Shown in pieces: positions 17,923-26,652 of a DNA stretch of 64,000 nt. The DNA comes from Lentibacillus jeotgali. Lineage in GTDB: Bacteria > Bacillota > Bacilli > Bacillales > Amphibacillaceae. Every line of letters begins with the position of its first letter. Within the stretch, counting starts at the first letter, position 1. A model generated the notes under the pieces. That model ran no database searches. It saw only the letters and a list, made by a program, of their open reading frames with translations, and was not told the origin of the DNA. A program made the position numbers and the translations under genes. Where the stretch lies: NCBI RefSeq assembly GCF_000224785.1, contig NZ_AGAV01000023.1, forward strand, positions 1 through 64,000. The letters are read 5' to 3'.

Positions 17923-18860
17923 TCCCGATCACAGTCCGTATTGGATTCTTGTACGAGATAATGCGGCCTTTTCTTTGTTTCCATATAAATTCTCCCCACA
18001 TATTCACCAATCACGCCCAGGCTTAAAAGCTGCGCACCGCCAAGAAAGAGGACAGAAGAAATAAGCGTGAAATAACCTGGAACATCAACACCATAACGAA
18101 TGATTTGAAACAACATAAACAGGATATAGGCTAATGCGAGAAACAGACTGATTAAACCCGCATAGAGACAAATACGCAGAGGCTTCTGATTAAAGGAAAC
18201 AATACCCTCTATCCCGTAATTTAGCAGTTGTCTGAGGGACCACTTGGAAGTGCCGTTCTCCCTTTGTATATTTTCATAATAAACTGTCTTCTGATCAAAA
18301 CCGATCCATGAAAACAGTCCTTTAGAAAATCGGTTTCCTTCACTCAGTTCCAGTACTGCCTCGATTGCTTTTCTGCCAAGTAAACGGAAATCACCTTCTC
18401 CGTCTTTCAATTCCACATTAATAACGTTATTGATTGTCTTGTAGTAAAGAGAAGAAAGAAATGAATGGGATTTTGCTTCGCCATTCCTGTTCCGCCTCGC
18501 GATGACTTGCTGGTAGCCTTCATGGTAACCTTTCAATAGCTGCGGAATGATAGCGGGGGGATGCTGCATATCTGCATCCATAATAATGACCGCATCTCCT
18601 ATTGCATGTTCAAGACCCGCAAATATGGCTGACTCTTTGCCAAAGTTGCGGGTAAATGAAATATATTTCACTTCAGGACACTGAGCGGCAAGTGATTGAA
18701 GCGTTTTTAATGTTTGATCTTTGCTGCCATCATCGATAAACACAGCTTCATAAGAACAGGAAAGCTTAGCAAATTCCTTTTGCAATGCTCTGTGGATGGG
18801 TTTGATGTTTTCTGCTTCGTTATAAGCGGGAATAACTATAGAGATTGTTAAATCATTCAT
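17919..18860 (-). CDS. csbB: CsbB-like polyprenyl-phosphate glycosyltransferase
   Basis: 313 residues. The GT2 domain begins ISIVIPAYNEAENI, has FIDDGSKDQT and the metal-binding DADMQHP, then SFTRNFGKESAIFAG. Two C-terminal helices anchor it (LRICLYAGLISLFLALAYIL and FTLISSVLFLGGAQLLSLGV). It would load GlcNAc onto undecaprenyl phosphate. First gene of csbB-gtcA-yfhO. GGAGG is five bases before the start, and a sigma-B-type promoter lies about 35 bases upstream. In B. subtilis csbB is a known sigma-B regulon member, which matches. Confidence 0.92.
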   Translation of the reverse strand: MNDLTISIVIPAYNEAENIKPIHRALQKEFAKLSCSYEAVFIDDGSKDQTLKTLQSLAAQCPEVKYISFTRNFGKESAIFAGLEHAIGDAVIIMDADMQHPPAIIPQLLKGYHEGYQQVIARRNRNGEAKSHSFLSSLYYKTINNVINVELKDGEGDFRLLGRKAIEAVLELSEGNRFSKGLFSWIGFDQKTVYYENIQRENGTSKWSLRQLLNYGIEGIVSFNQKPLRICLYAGLISLFLALAYILFMLFQIIRYGVDVPGYFTLISSVLFLGGAQLLSLGVIGEYVGRIYMETKKRPHYLVQESNTDCDRE

Positions 18861-18894
18861 GATGAACCTCCGCTGAGATTTTGCTGCTGTAAAA

Positions 18895-18920
18895 GTACCC
18901 TTCGATTTATTTTTTTAAAC
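18895..18920 (-). promoter_or_regulatory. Sigma-B promoter for csbB-gtcA-yfhO
   Basis: On the minus strand GTTTAA (18920-18915), 14 bases, then GGGTAC (18900-18895). The sigma-B consensus is GTTTAA-N12-15-GGGTAT, so only one base departs. It is placed correctly ahead of csbB. This predicts that teichoic acid GlcNAcylation is induced by general stress. Confidence 0.75.
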
Positions 18921-19094
18921 GTTCGGATATATGCCTTAGGATGGATGGCTGAAACGGATTTGCCTGATTAGTTACTTTAAAATGGTGAATATATATAGTA
19001 TACCTTGACTTTGCATATTCATTATTAAAACGGAAATATAGAAGATTCTTTTTATGTATCTTTCACTCCTATAATCGAATCCAGACCTGAAAAA

Positions 19095-19134
19095 GGGGCA
19101 TTAAAAGTAAATACTTTTTTTATTTTCATGCCCC
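19095..19134. repeat. Inverted repeat between divergent csbB and yunE
   Basis: GGGGCAT (19095-19101) and ATGCCCC (19128-19134), with partly paired A/T stretches between, then GTTTTC. Shaped like a terminator, yet it lies between divergent genes with no gene ending near it. It may be a relic of a lost gene. The rest of the 18861-19225 gap holds the sigma-B promoter and nothing else clear. Confidence 0.4.
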
Positions 19135-19225
19135 GTTTTCCAATATTATTTCGATTATAATAGTAAGGAGAGGGTTAAAAAATATAAATACAGCCTGATT
19201 CGTGCTAATATAGTGGCAGAGAGTA

Positions 19226-20017
19226 ATGTTGGAAGTGATGTTTTTGATTTATATAATTTGTATTCTGATAGCATTTTTGGCAGGATTTATAGGAAGTCTC
19301 GTGGGTCTGGGCGGCGGTGTTATATTAATTCCGAGTTTGTTGTTTTTGCATTATTATTCGGAGGCATTTGCATGGGCAACCCCGCATGTGATTGTTGGAA
19401 TCTCACTGATTACAATGGTATTCACAGCATTCTCATCGGCTGCTGCTTATTATGTTAACGGTCGAATAAATATCAGAATTGGACTGTTGTTTTTAACCGG
19501 CAGTATCCCGGGTGGTATAATAGGATCTTGGCTGAATCAGTTTATCAACACGGATCACTTTTCACTGTATTTCGGATTGCTGATGATTGCTGTGTCATTT
19601 CTCTTTCTGATGAAGCGCAAGAAACCGCCGGAAGATAGATCTTCTCAGCAAAACATCCCCTTCTTATCCGTATTTCCGATCTCGTTGATCGTTGGTCTAA
19701 TATCCGGTCTGTTTGGTATTGGCGGGGGTTCAATTATTGTGCCGTCCATGGTTCTTCTTTTGGGCTTTACGGTTCATACGGCTGCAGCAACTTCGATGTT
19801 TGTCATTTTCTTCATCAGTATTATTAGTGCAGGTACACATATTGCGCTGGGTCATGTCGTTTGGGAGTACGTTATCTTTTTCATTATTGGTGCTTGGATC
19901 GGTGGAGCATTGGGTGCCAAAGCTAATCAGCTGCTCAAAAACGATATACTCGAATGGATATTACGTCTGCTGTTGATCATCATCGGAATCAGGCTGGTTA
20001 TTGAAGGTTTGTTATAA
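19226..20017 (+). CDS. yunE: TSUP (TauE/SafE) family sulfite or sulfonate exporter
   Basis: 263 residues with about eight helices in two homologous halves, each starting with a glycine-rich motif: GFIGSLVGLGGGVILIPSLL and GLISGLFGIGGGSIIVPSM. That is the TSUP signature. Predicted exporter of sulfite, sulfonates or related anions. Neighbours yunD-yunC-yunB match the B. subtilis yun cluster. The ribosome site is weak (GGCAGAGAG); a start at 19238 is possible. Confidence 0.88.
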   Translation: MLEVMFLIYIICILIAFLAGFIGSLVGLGGGVILIPSLLFLHYYSEAFAWATPHVIVGISLITMVFTAFSSAAAYYVNGRINIRIGLLFLTGSIPGGIIGSWLNQFINTDHFSLYFGLLMIAVSFLFLMKRKKPPEDRSSQQNIPFLSVFPISLIVGLISGLFGIGGGSIIVPSMVLLLGFTVHTAAATSMFVIFFISIISAGTHIALGHVVWEYVIFFIIGAWIGGALGAKANQLLKNDILEWILRLLLIIIGIRLVIEGLL

Positions 20018-20029
20018 GGAGTATATAAG

Positions 20030-21430
20030 ATGCAGGAAAAAATTTACTTTTATTATACAAATGATTTACACAGTAATTTTGACAATTGGCCCCAGGTTGC
20101 CGGTTATTTAAAAGGTGCGAAGGAAGAACGTCTGGCTGAAAATCACGCATGCTGGCTGATTGATATAGGTGATCATGTTGACCGGGTGCATCCGATTGCC
20201 GAGGCATTCATGGGCAAGGCCAATGTGGAACTGATGAATGATGCCGGTTATGATCTGGCCACAATCGGTAATAATGAAGGTATTACGATGGCGCATGAGG
20301 ATCTGCACCACTTATATGATGATGCCGAATTTAAGGTGATTTGTGCCAATCTGCATAGCCTGACAAGCACTGAACCGGACTGGTTGCATTCTACAGTACA
20401 TATCCATTCGGACAGCGGGATAAAAATTGGCGTTATAGGTCTGACCGCCCCGTTTAATGCGTTTTATGAACTGCTTGACTGGCATATTACCACACCATTT
20501 CAAACGCTGGAAAAACACATAAACGAGCTGAAGGAATCTTCGGATATCATTGTCTTAATGTCACATTTGGGTATTAGCGAAGATCAGGAAATTGCCCGCC
20601 GTTTTGACGATATCGATGTGATTATTGGCGGACATACACACCATTTGCTGCGATCCGGTGAGACCGTCAACAATACAATCATCACAGCCGCAGGAAAGCA
20701 TTGCGGGTTTGCCGGGGAAGTCGTGCTGACATGGGATCATGAACGAAAAGGCCTTATCGATAAGACCGCAACTGTTCATGACATGACTGAACTCCCGCGT
20801 GATCTGGCAACAGAACAGTCCCTGAATGATTTGACAAATAAAGCAAATACCTTGCTTGAACAATCAGTTATTAATCTGGAAGAGCCAATCGATGTGAAAT
20901 GGTTTCAGCACACCGACATCATGCAGAAGCTGACCGGGACGCTCAAGGAATGGACTAATGCCGATGTTTCTATGCTGAATGCAGGTTTATTACTTGACCA
21001 GATTCCAGCGGGAGAGGTGACACATAAGGATATTCACCGCATTTGTCCGCACCCGATCAATCCTTGTATGGTGGAACTAACAGGTAACGAATTGACGGAG
21101 GTCATCCGGGGATCGCTGTCACGGGATTTTACGGAGTTGAAGTTAAAAGGTTTCGGTTTTCGAGGAGAAATTCTCGGTAAAATGATTTACGCCGGTATTG
21201 AGGTTGAGACAGTATTGCGGGAAGATGGCAGTGAATATGCGGAAGAAATTCTTCACAATGGCAAGCCGCTGGATCCTGAGTATTTGTATAAAGTAGCGAC
21301 GGCTGACACCTTTACATTCGGGCGCCTGCTTCCCGAGATTGCCAGAGCGGAAGAAAAGCACTATTTTCTCCCGGAATTTCTCAGGGATCTGCTGACAGAT
21401 ACATTACGGCATAAATGGAACTGTCATTAG
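20030..21430 (+). CDS. yunD: Metallophosphatase/5'-nucleotidase YunD
   Basis: 466 residues. The N-terminal calcineurin-like metallophosphatase has YTNDLHSNFDNW, DIGDHVDR, TIGNNEG and GGHTHH, which supply the two-metal ligands. The C-terminal 5'-nucleotidase domain has DVSMLNAGLLLDQIPAGEV. No signal peptide, so probably cytoplasmic, unlike secreted UshA-type enzymes. AAGGAG lies 6-8 bases before the start, 12 bases after yunE. Substrate unproven. Confidence 0.9.
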   Translation: MQEKIYFYYTNDLHSNFDNWPQVAGYLKGAKEERLAENHACWLIDIGDHVDRVHPIAEAFMGKANVELMNDAGYDLATIGNNEGITMAHEDLHHLYDDAEFKVICANLHSLTSTEPDWLHSTVHIHSDSGIKIGVIGLTAPFNAFYELLDWHITTPFQTLEKHINELKESSDIIVLMSHLGISEDQEIARRFDDIDVIIGGHTHHLLRSGETVNNTIITAAGKHCGFAGEVVLTWDHERKGLIDKTATVHDMTELPRDLATEQSLNDLTNKANTLLEQSVINLEEPIDVKWFQHTDIMQKLTGTLKEWTNADVSMLNAGLLLDQIPAGEVTHKDIHRICPHPINPCMVELTGNELTEVIRGSLSRDFTELKLKGFGFRGEILGKMIYAGIEVETVLREDGSEYAEEILHNGKPLDPEYLYKVATADTFTFGRLLPEIARAEEKHYFLPEFLRDLLTDTLRHKWNCH

Positions 21431-21499
21431 GCCTATGACACATAATACCTCGTTCTTGCATAGCATATCATGTATATGGCGAGGGAGGCATTGAATATT

Positions 21500-21802
21500 A
21501 TGATGACAGTGAATCCATTGGAAGTGGAAGGGATGCATTTTACGGCAGTGACCGTGGAACTGCCTAAAACCAACCTGCTGGTCATCTCTAACGAAGTAGG
21601 TTACATTATGTGCGGCGCGCTGGATGTTGATCTTTTAAACGACGTCCTGAAAGACAGAAAAGTAATTGCCGGACGCGCAACAGGTGTTAAAACAATCGAT
21701 GAGCTTTTACATGCACCACTTCAAAAAGTGACCGATGCATCCAAAGGTTACGGCTGGGAACCGGGTATGACAGGAAAAGATGCTTTATTAAAAATAGCAT
21801 AA
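21500..21802 (+). CDS. yunC: YunC family protein (DUF1805)
   Basis: About 100 residues from ATG 21500. Conserved core LPKTNLLVISNEVGYIMCG, then GRATGVKTIDELL. The longer frame starting at 21470 overlaps the GGGAGG site and is not used. B. subtilis YunC is of similar size and has a solved structure but no proven function. It follows yunD and ends before a hairpin terminator. Confidence 0.88.
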   Translation: MMTVNPLEVEGMHFTAVTVELPKTNLLVISNEVGYIMCGALDVDLLNDVLKDRKVIAGRATGVKTIDELLHAPLQKVTDASKGYGWEPGMTGKDALLKIA

Positions 21803-21811
21803 TGGTATTCT

Positions 21812-21853
21812 AACCCTCTTAAAACAAGCATAAGGTGTTTTAAGGGGGTTTCT
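21812..21853 (+). terminator. Terminator after yunC whose right arm carries the yunB ribosome site
   Basis: AACCCTCTTAAAACA (21812-21826) pairs with TGTTTTAAGGGGGTT (21836-21850), one mismatch, followed by TTCTT. The GGGGG in the right arm is also the only candidate ribosome site for yunB (ATG 21855, six bases away). Confidence 0.7.
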
Positions 21854-21854
21854 T

Positions 21855-22727
21855 ATGTTTAGGAAGCGCATGGCATTCCGCGGCAGAAAAATTTCCAAAT
21901 CACCGCCTCTCAAACAAAATATTGCTGTAATCACAGTGGTTGTTTTTGTATTAATGGTATTTCTCAGCATCTTGATTATTGATAAGGGGATCAGACCGAC
22001 TCTTATGGAAATTGCTGAAGTAAAAACTACTGAATTTGCGACGCGCGGTATTAATACGGCGGTCCGATTTGCCGAAAATTACAATTATGATGATTTGCTG
22101 AATATTACATATAACGACGAGGGCAATGTAGCAACGTACAACTGGAACTCATCAGTCGTCAGTGAAATCAATCGCGTGGCAACTGATCGAGTTGAGGAGT
22201 ATTTCCGATATATGAACTCGGGTGAACCGCCTGATTATGAAAATTCATTGTTCGAACCGGAAGAATTTGAGGATACAACGGAAAATTTGCCCGAAAAAGA
22301 TCCGACGGTCGTGGAGATTCCACTTGGTCAGGCAACCGGCAACACCATCCTGGCCAATCTTGGGCCAAGAATTCCTGTTAATTTTGAAATAGTTGGAAAT
22401 GTCCGCACGAATGTTGTCCGGGAGGAAGAACCACTCGGGATAAACGGTTCATGGGTGTCGTTATATATAAAGGTGGAAGCGGATGTTCAAATCGTCATCC
22501 CATTCTCAACAGAAACCACCACTGTCGCAACCGAAATCTATATAGACGGTGGGGCACTTATGGGTGATATACCCGAATTTTACGGCGAAGGTAATGGAGA
22601 GGGACCATCAATTGCTGTGCCTAGGGACTCAATTACAAATGAAGAGCAAGATCAAGGACAAGATCAAAGTCAAGATCAAAGTCAAGATCAAAATCAGGAA
22701 CAAGGGCAAGGTCAAGAGCAAGAGTAA
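21855..22727 (+). CDS. yunB: Sporulation protein YunB
   Basis: 290 residues. Basic N-terminus, one transmembrane helix (IAVITVVVFVLMVFLSILII), then an external domain with the conserved segments GQATGNTILANLGPRIPVNF and NGSWVSLYIKVEADVQIVIP. The C-terminus is a Gln/Asp repeat tail (QDQSQDQSQDQ and similar) not found in B. subtilis YunB. In B. subtilis yunB is sigma-E dependent and needed for efficient sporulation. Its start is buried in the preceding hairpin (see findings). Confidence 0.88.
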   Translation: MFRKRMAFRGRKISKSPPLKQNIAVITVVVFVLMVFLSILIIDKGIRPTLMEIAEVKTTEFATRGINTAVRFAENYNYDDLLNITYNDEGNVATYNWNSSVVSEINRVATDRVEEYFRYMNSGEPPDYENSLFEPEEFEDTTENLPEKDPTVVEIPLGQATGNTILANLGPRIPVNFEIVGNVRTNVVREEEPLGINGSWVSLYIKVEADVQIVIPFSTETTTVATEIYIDGGALMGDIPEFYGEGNGEGPSIAVPRDSITNEEQDQGQDQSQDQSQDQNQEQGQGQEQE

Positions 22728-22776
22728 TATTTTTGGGTTAATAGTAAAATATTTACAACTCCGTTATAGGTTAACT

Positions 22777-22805
22777 TTGACATAGTAAAAAAGTACCGTT
22801 ATAAT
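22777..22805 (+). promoter_or_regulatory. Consensus sigma-A promoter for the NSS transporter operon
   Basis: TTGACA (22777-22782), 17 bases, TATAAT (22800-22805): both hexamers perfect. It gives a leader of about 90 bases to the start at 22905. Strong vegetative expression is predicted. Confidence 0.85.
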
Positions 22806-22904
22806 ACAAACATAAATATCTGAAAAGAACAAAAAATGTAAAGATTACCGTTAATTCTGATTCCTTAGAATCACAGGTGATCTACTAAAGGGGAGGGTAT
22901 TTCA

Positions 22905-24443
22905 ATGGAAAATCGTTCTCAATGGGGGACAAGAGCAGGTTTTATTCTGGCTGCAGCCGGTTCTGCAATCGGACTGGGAAATATTTGGCGTTTCCCGGCA
23001 ACAGCGTTTGAAAACGGTGGAGGAGCTTTTATGGTTCCTTATTTGATCGCGCTGCTGACAGCAGGTATTCCAATTTTGATTATGGAATTTACCATGGGCC
23101 ATAAGTACCGGGGGTCGTCACCGCTTTCATTCAGACGAATGAATAAAAACACGGAATGGGTCGGCTGGTGGGGGGTGCTTGTTGCGTTCGTTATCTCCAC
23201 CTATTATTCGGTCATTATTGCCTGGGCAATTTCATATTCGATTTTCTCATTCAATCTGAATTGGGGAGATGACACGGAAGGATTTTTATTTGGCAATTAC
23301 TTAGAGACAGCAGCACCTGGTGAATTCGGGGGATTTGTTCCTGGTGTACTTATACCATTAATAATTGTTTGGCTGGTTGTATTAGGTGTTCTTTACCGGG
23401 GCGTTAAAAAGGGTATCGAAATGGCGAACCGGATATTTATCCCGACACTGGTTGTTGTATTTCTGATTATTGTTATAAGGGCGGTTACACTGCCTGGGGC
23501 ATTTGAAGGGTTAAACACTTTCTTCACCCCTGATTTTGGGGCGCTTGCCAATCCGGATGTCTGGGTTGCTGCATATGGACAAATATTCTTCAGTATGTCC
23601 ATCGCATTTGCGATTATGATTACGTACTCAAGTTATTTGCCTAAGAAATCAGATATTACGAATAACGCATTTATCGTAGGATTCGGTAATTCCAGTTTTG
23701 AACTTCTTTGCGGTATCGGTGTTTTCTCGGTACTTGGATTCATGGCTGTCAACCAGGGTGTTGCAGTAGATGAAGTGGTTACCGGCGGGGTCGGTCTTGC
23801 ATTTGTGGTATTCCCGCAGATTATCAACCAATTCCCGGCTCTTAATGAACTGTTTGGATTTCTGTTCTTTGCTTCGCTCGTCCTGGCCGGATTGTCATCG
23901 CTCATATCGATTATTGAAACGTATGTAGCCGGTTTATCTGACAAACTGAATATATCCCGCGGCAAATCTGTTCTATTTGGCGGCGGATTTGCATTCCTCG
24001 TGTCATTGGTATTTGCAACACGAGGCGGCCTGAACTTTCTGGATACTGCGGATTACTTCATCAATCAGTTTGGTGTTGCAGCACTTGGTCTGGTCGAGGT
24101 TGTCGTCATCGCCTGGTTCCTGCGCAAACTAAATGAATTGAAGGATCATGCGAACGAAATCTCCGACATAAAGATCAGATCCTGGTGGAATGTCAGTCTG
24201 ATGGTCATCACACCGATTGTGCTGGGATACAATATGATCATTTTGTTCAGAGACAATCTTCTTCAGCGGTTTGATACGGACACTGGCAACTATGGAAACT
24301 ACCCAGATTTCTTCATCATGTACAGCGGCTGGTTTGTTGCTGGCGGTGCACTATTAGTCGGCATTATCCTGGCGCTCACTAAATGGAAAGGGTCCAAAAA
24401 TGATAATGCGCATGAATCACAAAATAACTGGGAGGCGAAATAA
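22905..24443 (+). CDS. Sodium-dependent NSS/SNF family amino acid transporter (large subunit)
   Basis: 512 residues, about 12 helices. The helix-1 signature GSAIGLGNIWRFPATAFENGGGAF contains the conserved Na and substrate-binding residues of LeuT-fold NSS transporters. GGGGAGGG lies ahead of ATG. The stop is directly followed by the start of a MetS-like small subunit. This pairing is known from Corynebacterium MetPS, a methionine/alanine importer, so methionine or another neutral amino acid is a reasonable guess. Confidence 0.93.
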   Translation: MENRSQWGTRAGFILAAAGSAIGLGNIWRFPATAFENGGGAFMVPYLIALLTAGIPILIMEFTMGHKYRGSSPLSFRRMNKNTEWVGWWGVLVAFVISTYYSVIIAWAISYSIFSFNLNWGDDTEGFLFGNYLETAAPGEFGGFVPGVLIPLIIVWLVVLGVLYRGVKKGIEMANRIFIPTLVVVFLIIVIRAVTLPGAFEGLNTFFTPDFGALANPDVWVAAYGQIFFSMSIAFAIMITYSSYLPKKSDITNNAFIVGFGNSSFELLCGIGVFSVLGFMAVNQGVAVDEVVTGGVGLAFVVFPQIINQFPALNELFGFLFFASLVLAGLSSLISIIETYVAGLSDKLNISRGKSVLFGGGFAFLVSLVFATRGGLNFLDTADYFINQFGVAALGLVEVVVIAWFLRKLNELKDHANEISDIKIRSWWNVSLMVITPIVLGYNMIILFRDNLLQRFDTDTGNYGNYPDFFIMYSGWFVAGGALLVGIILALTKWKGSKNDNAHESQNNWEAK

Positions 24444-24557
24444 ATGACTGGAGGAGCTATTACATTTATGGTCATCTCCATGCTGATAATATGGGGAGGG
24501 TTAGCAGCTAGTATTACAAATGCCGTGAAAAAAGGTGCAGACCGTAAAAATAACTGA
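24444..24557 (+). CDS. metS: MetS-like NSS transporter small subunit (37 residues)
   Basis: Starts at the base after the transporter stop (TAA then ATG), with GGGAGG upstream. The product is MTGGAITFMVISMLIIWGG followed by LAASITNAVKKGADRKNN: one transmembrane helix with a short basic tail. It matches the small subunit family of MetPS-type NSS transporters, which is required for transport by its partner in Corynebacterium. Missed by length-based gene callers. Confidence 0.88.
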   Translation: MTGGAITFMVISMLIIWGGLAASITNAVKKGADRKNN

Positions 24558-24563
24558 GATACA

Positions 24564-24600
24564 AAAAGAGCCTTTGCCAATATGGCAGAGGCTCTTTTGC
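24564..24600. terminator. Bidirectional terminator between metS and lytH
   Basis: AAAAGAGCCTTTGCC (24564-24578) pairs with GGCAGAGGCTCTTTT (24584-24598). A/T runs on both sides serve both convergent genes. Confidence 0.88.
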
Positions 24601-24632
24601 TTATTTTAAGCTGTACTGTTTCGTGCCAGTTT

Positions 24633-25592
24633 TTACTCCGACATACGTTCCCATTTCCGCAGATAAGGATACGGATCGAATGACCATTCACTGTACCCGT
24701 CGTCCTGATAAAGGCCATAGTGCAGGTGCGGCGGGAATTTTCCGGAAGTGCCTGGCGGTCCGTAGCCGGTTGAACCGACTTTGCCGAGCAGATCACCTGG
24801 TTCGACAACCTGGCCGACTTCAATGTCATCATTATAGCCGCTCATATGGGCGTAATAATGGTAAACATTATTGATATCGCGAATGCCAAGCCGCCATCCG
24901 CCGTACAAGTTCCAGCCTTTCATTTCAACAACACCGTATGTTGTGGATTTGACCGGTGTGCCGTAGTCCGCAAAAATGTCTGACCCTTCATGTATTCTGA
25001 CGCCTCCAAATCCACGGCGATCGCCCCAGTTATTGTTATAACTGTAATTATAACTTGTATCGACAGGAAATTCACGGTCTGTCAGCTTAATCCGATTATG
25101 TTTTTTGAAAACTTTAGCCGTATTCATGATCGTCTGAACTGTCAAATCACGCTGATAATAATTCCAGAGCGCAATTTTCACTTCATCATGGGAAGGTCCG
25201 TATTCCAGCAGAATCGACGCCATCGTGTACAGAACATCTTCCGGGTTCTCCGGGTCAGCCTTATTGTCGCCGCTACCATCTTTGCCTTTTCCTTGAAAAA
25301 ACTGAATGATATTCTCATTTTTAATCATTGAACTGTTCCCGATACCGTACCAGAGCTCGTCAGGGATTGAGATGGATACGAGCTGATCGTCCTTATCCTC
25401 TTCAGAACTATTCCGCTCATACTGATCAATCGCGGCAATATAGTACCAAGGGATTTGCGTAACAGCCTCTGTTTTTTTGTATAGAACCATTCGCTTTTCA
25501 TGTAGATCTTGTTCCTCTTCTTCAGCATGAACAGGATTCAGAACGACCGCAAAGAAAAATAATGACAACAAGAAGATCGCTTTGTTCAGCAT
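24633..25592 (-). CDS. lytH: Sporulation-specific M23 endopeptidase LytH
   Basis: 319 residues with a signal peptide (AIFLLSLFFFAVVLNPVHA). The C-terminal LytM/M23 domain has the zinc ligands in HEGSDIFADYGTP and HLHYG. B. subtilis LytH (YunA) is a forespore-acting L-Ala-D-Glu endopeptidase that shapes spore cortex, and it lies beside yunB there as here. The start at 25592 is preceded by AAGGAGG. Length matches the B. subtilis protein. Confidence 0.9.
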   Translation of the reverse strand: MLNKAIFLLSLFFFAVVLNPVHAEEEEQDLHEKRMVLYKKTEAVTQIPWYYIAAIDQYERNSSEEDKDDQLVSISIPDELWYGIGNSSMIKNENIIQFFQGKGKDGSGDNKADPENPEDVLYTMASILLEYGPSHDEVKIALWNYYQRDLTVQTIMNTAKVFKKHNRIKLTDREFPVDTSYNYSYNNNWGDRRGFGGVRIHEGSDIFADYGTPVKSTTYGVVEMKGWNLYGGWRLGIRDINNVYHYYAHMSGYNDDIEVGQVVEPGDLLGKVGSTGYGPPGTSGKFPPHLHYGLYQDDGYSEWSFDPYPYLRKWERMSE

Positions 25593-25618
25593 TGAGCACA
25601 CCTCCTTTGTTAACGGAC

Positions 25619-25648
25619 AGGACTAACGAAAGCACATCCGTTAGTCCT
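25619..25648. promoter_or_regulatory. Hairpin between yutC and lytH
   Basis: AGGACTAACG (25619-25628) pairs perfectly with CGTTAGTCCT (25639-25648). No T run follows on the minus strand, so it looks more like an attenuator or mRNA-stability element than a full terminator. Confidence 0.5.
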
Positions 25649-25656
25649 ATGCCTGG

Positions 25657-26235
25657 CTATTCTTCGTTTCCCTGTGGAGACTGTTTCATTTGTTCAATAA
25701 TCTGATCAATCGTATTGTCATATTTATTATCACTGATACTGGAATTGTGCAGGCTTTGAATATCGTTTATCAGCGTCGCATTATCTGAGACGTAAACGTC
25801 AAAATAACCCGGCAGGATCGAAACTGCAGTTTTCTTGGCGATATCTGCAGCTTTACCGGCATTTAAGTCATCTTCTTTATCGTATGCAATAAGCGTTTTG
25901 TCATCGGTAACAAGTGTTGCCGCTTCAGTAAAGCCTTCATTGCGCAAAATGATTCGTGTAATCATATTGGCTAGGCTGGTCCGGTCGATATTGATGTTAT
26001 GTTGTTCTTCATTTTCATTTTCAACCTGCTCTTTTGTATAACGGACAAAGCCAAGCTTATTGTCCCCGGATGGGTTAGATGGCGTTGTTTCTTGTTCGGG
26101 ATCGAGCTCCTCGACAATCTGGTCACGCTCTTCAGCCTGCCGCCGCTCATCATCAGCCGCATTATCCGTACCGCCGCATCCCGCAAGTATGATAGCCGTC
26201 AGCAAGAAAAATGGAAAAATTAATGGTCTGTTCAT
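25657..26235 (-). CDS. yutC: YhcN/YlaJ-type sporulation lipoprotein YutC
   Basis: 192 residues from ATG 26235, with AGGAGG six bases ahead. Lipoprotein signal ending LAGC, an acidic linker, then the YhcN/YlaJ-like fold (DRTSLANMITRIILRNEGFTEA, YVSDNATLINDIQSL). This family is associated with spore membranes and germination. It is upstream of lytH in the same direction. In B. subtilis I recall lipA lying between these two genes; here there is none. Confidence 0.85.
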   Translation of the reverse strand: MNRPLIFPFFLLTAIILAGCGGTDNAADDERRQAEERDQIVEELDPEQETTPSNPSGDNKLGFVRYTKEQVENENEEQHNINIDRTSLANMITRIILRNEGFTEAATLVTDDKTLIAYDKEDDLNAGKAADIAKKTAVSILPGYFDVYVSDNATLINDIQSLHNSSISDNKYDNTIDQIIEQMKQSPQGNEE

Positions 26236-26376
26236 GACTTGCCTCCTATTGTCCAAAGGTTCTTTCCATCTTAGTTTGTTGTAACCTACGAATTTCATAC
26301 AGCAAAATTTTGTCAAAACATTGGTTGAATGATGCCGGATTATGATAAACTGAGGGTAAGCTAATGGGGTGAGTTT

Positions 26377-26652
26377 GTGATTGAGCTACAGGGAAAGACA
26401 TATGAGATTATCGAAAATGAAAAAGATGGTTTTCATGAAGAACGTTTGAAAGAACGCTTTTCCGACATTTTGTCGAAATATGATTTTGTAGTCGGCGATT
26501 GGGGTTATGATCAGCTGCGTCTTAAAGGCTTCTATGATGATCAGAATCCAAGGGCCGGTTTCGATACAAAAATAAGTACACTGGATGATTATCTTTACGA
26601 GTATTGTAACTTCGGCTGTGCCTATTTCATCATAAAAAAAGTGGATAAATAA
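26377..26652 (+). CDS. yutD: YutD family protein (DUF1027)
   Basis: 91 residues from a GTG start at 26377 (GGGGTGAG ahead). Conserved pattern FSDILSKYDFVVGDWGYDQLRLKGFY and DYLYEYCNFGCAYFIIKK. A cytosolic protein widespread in Firmicutes, function unknown. It marks the left edge of the conserved yut block before the island. Confidence 0.9.
   Translation: MIELQGKTYEIIENEKDGFHEERLKERFSDILSKYDFVVGDWGYDQLRLKGFYDDQNPRAGFDTKISTLDDYLYEYCNFGCAYFIIKKVDK

Noticed and set aside
22640-22715. Short tandem repeat in the yunB 3' end considered as a separate repeat element
   Set aside because: It encodes the Gln/Asp tail in frame, so it is coding low complexity.
24299-24832. 177-codon open frame on the minus strand across the NSS transporter and lytH ends
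   Set aside because: It runs antisense to the transporter end and metS, and through a terminator. No ribosome site or family resemblance.
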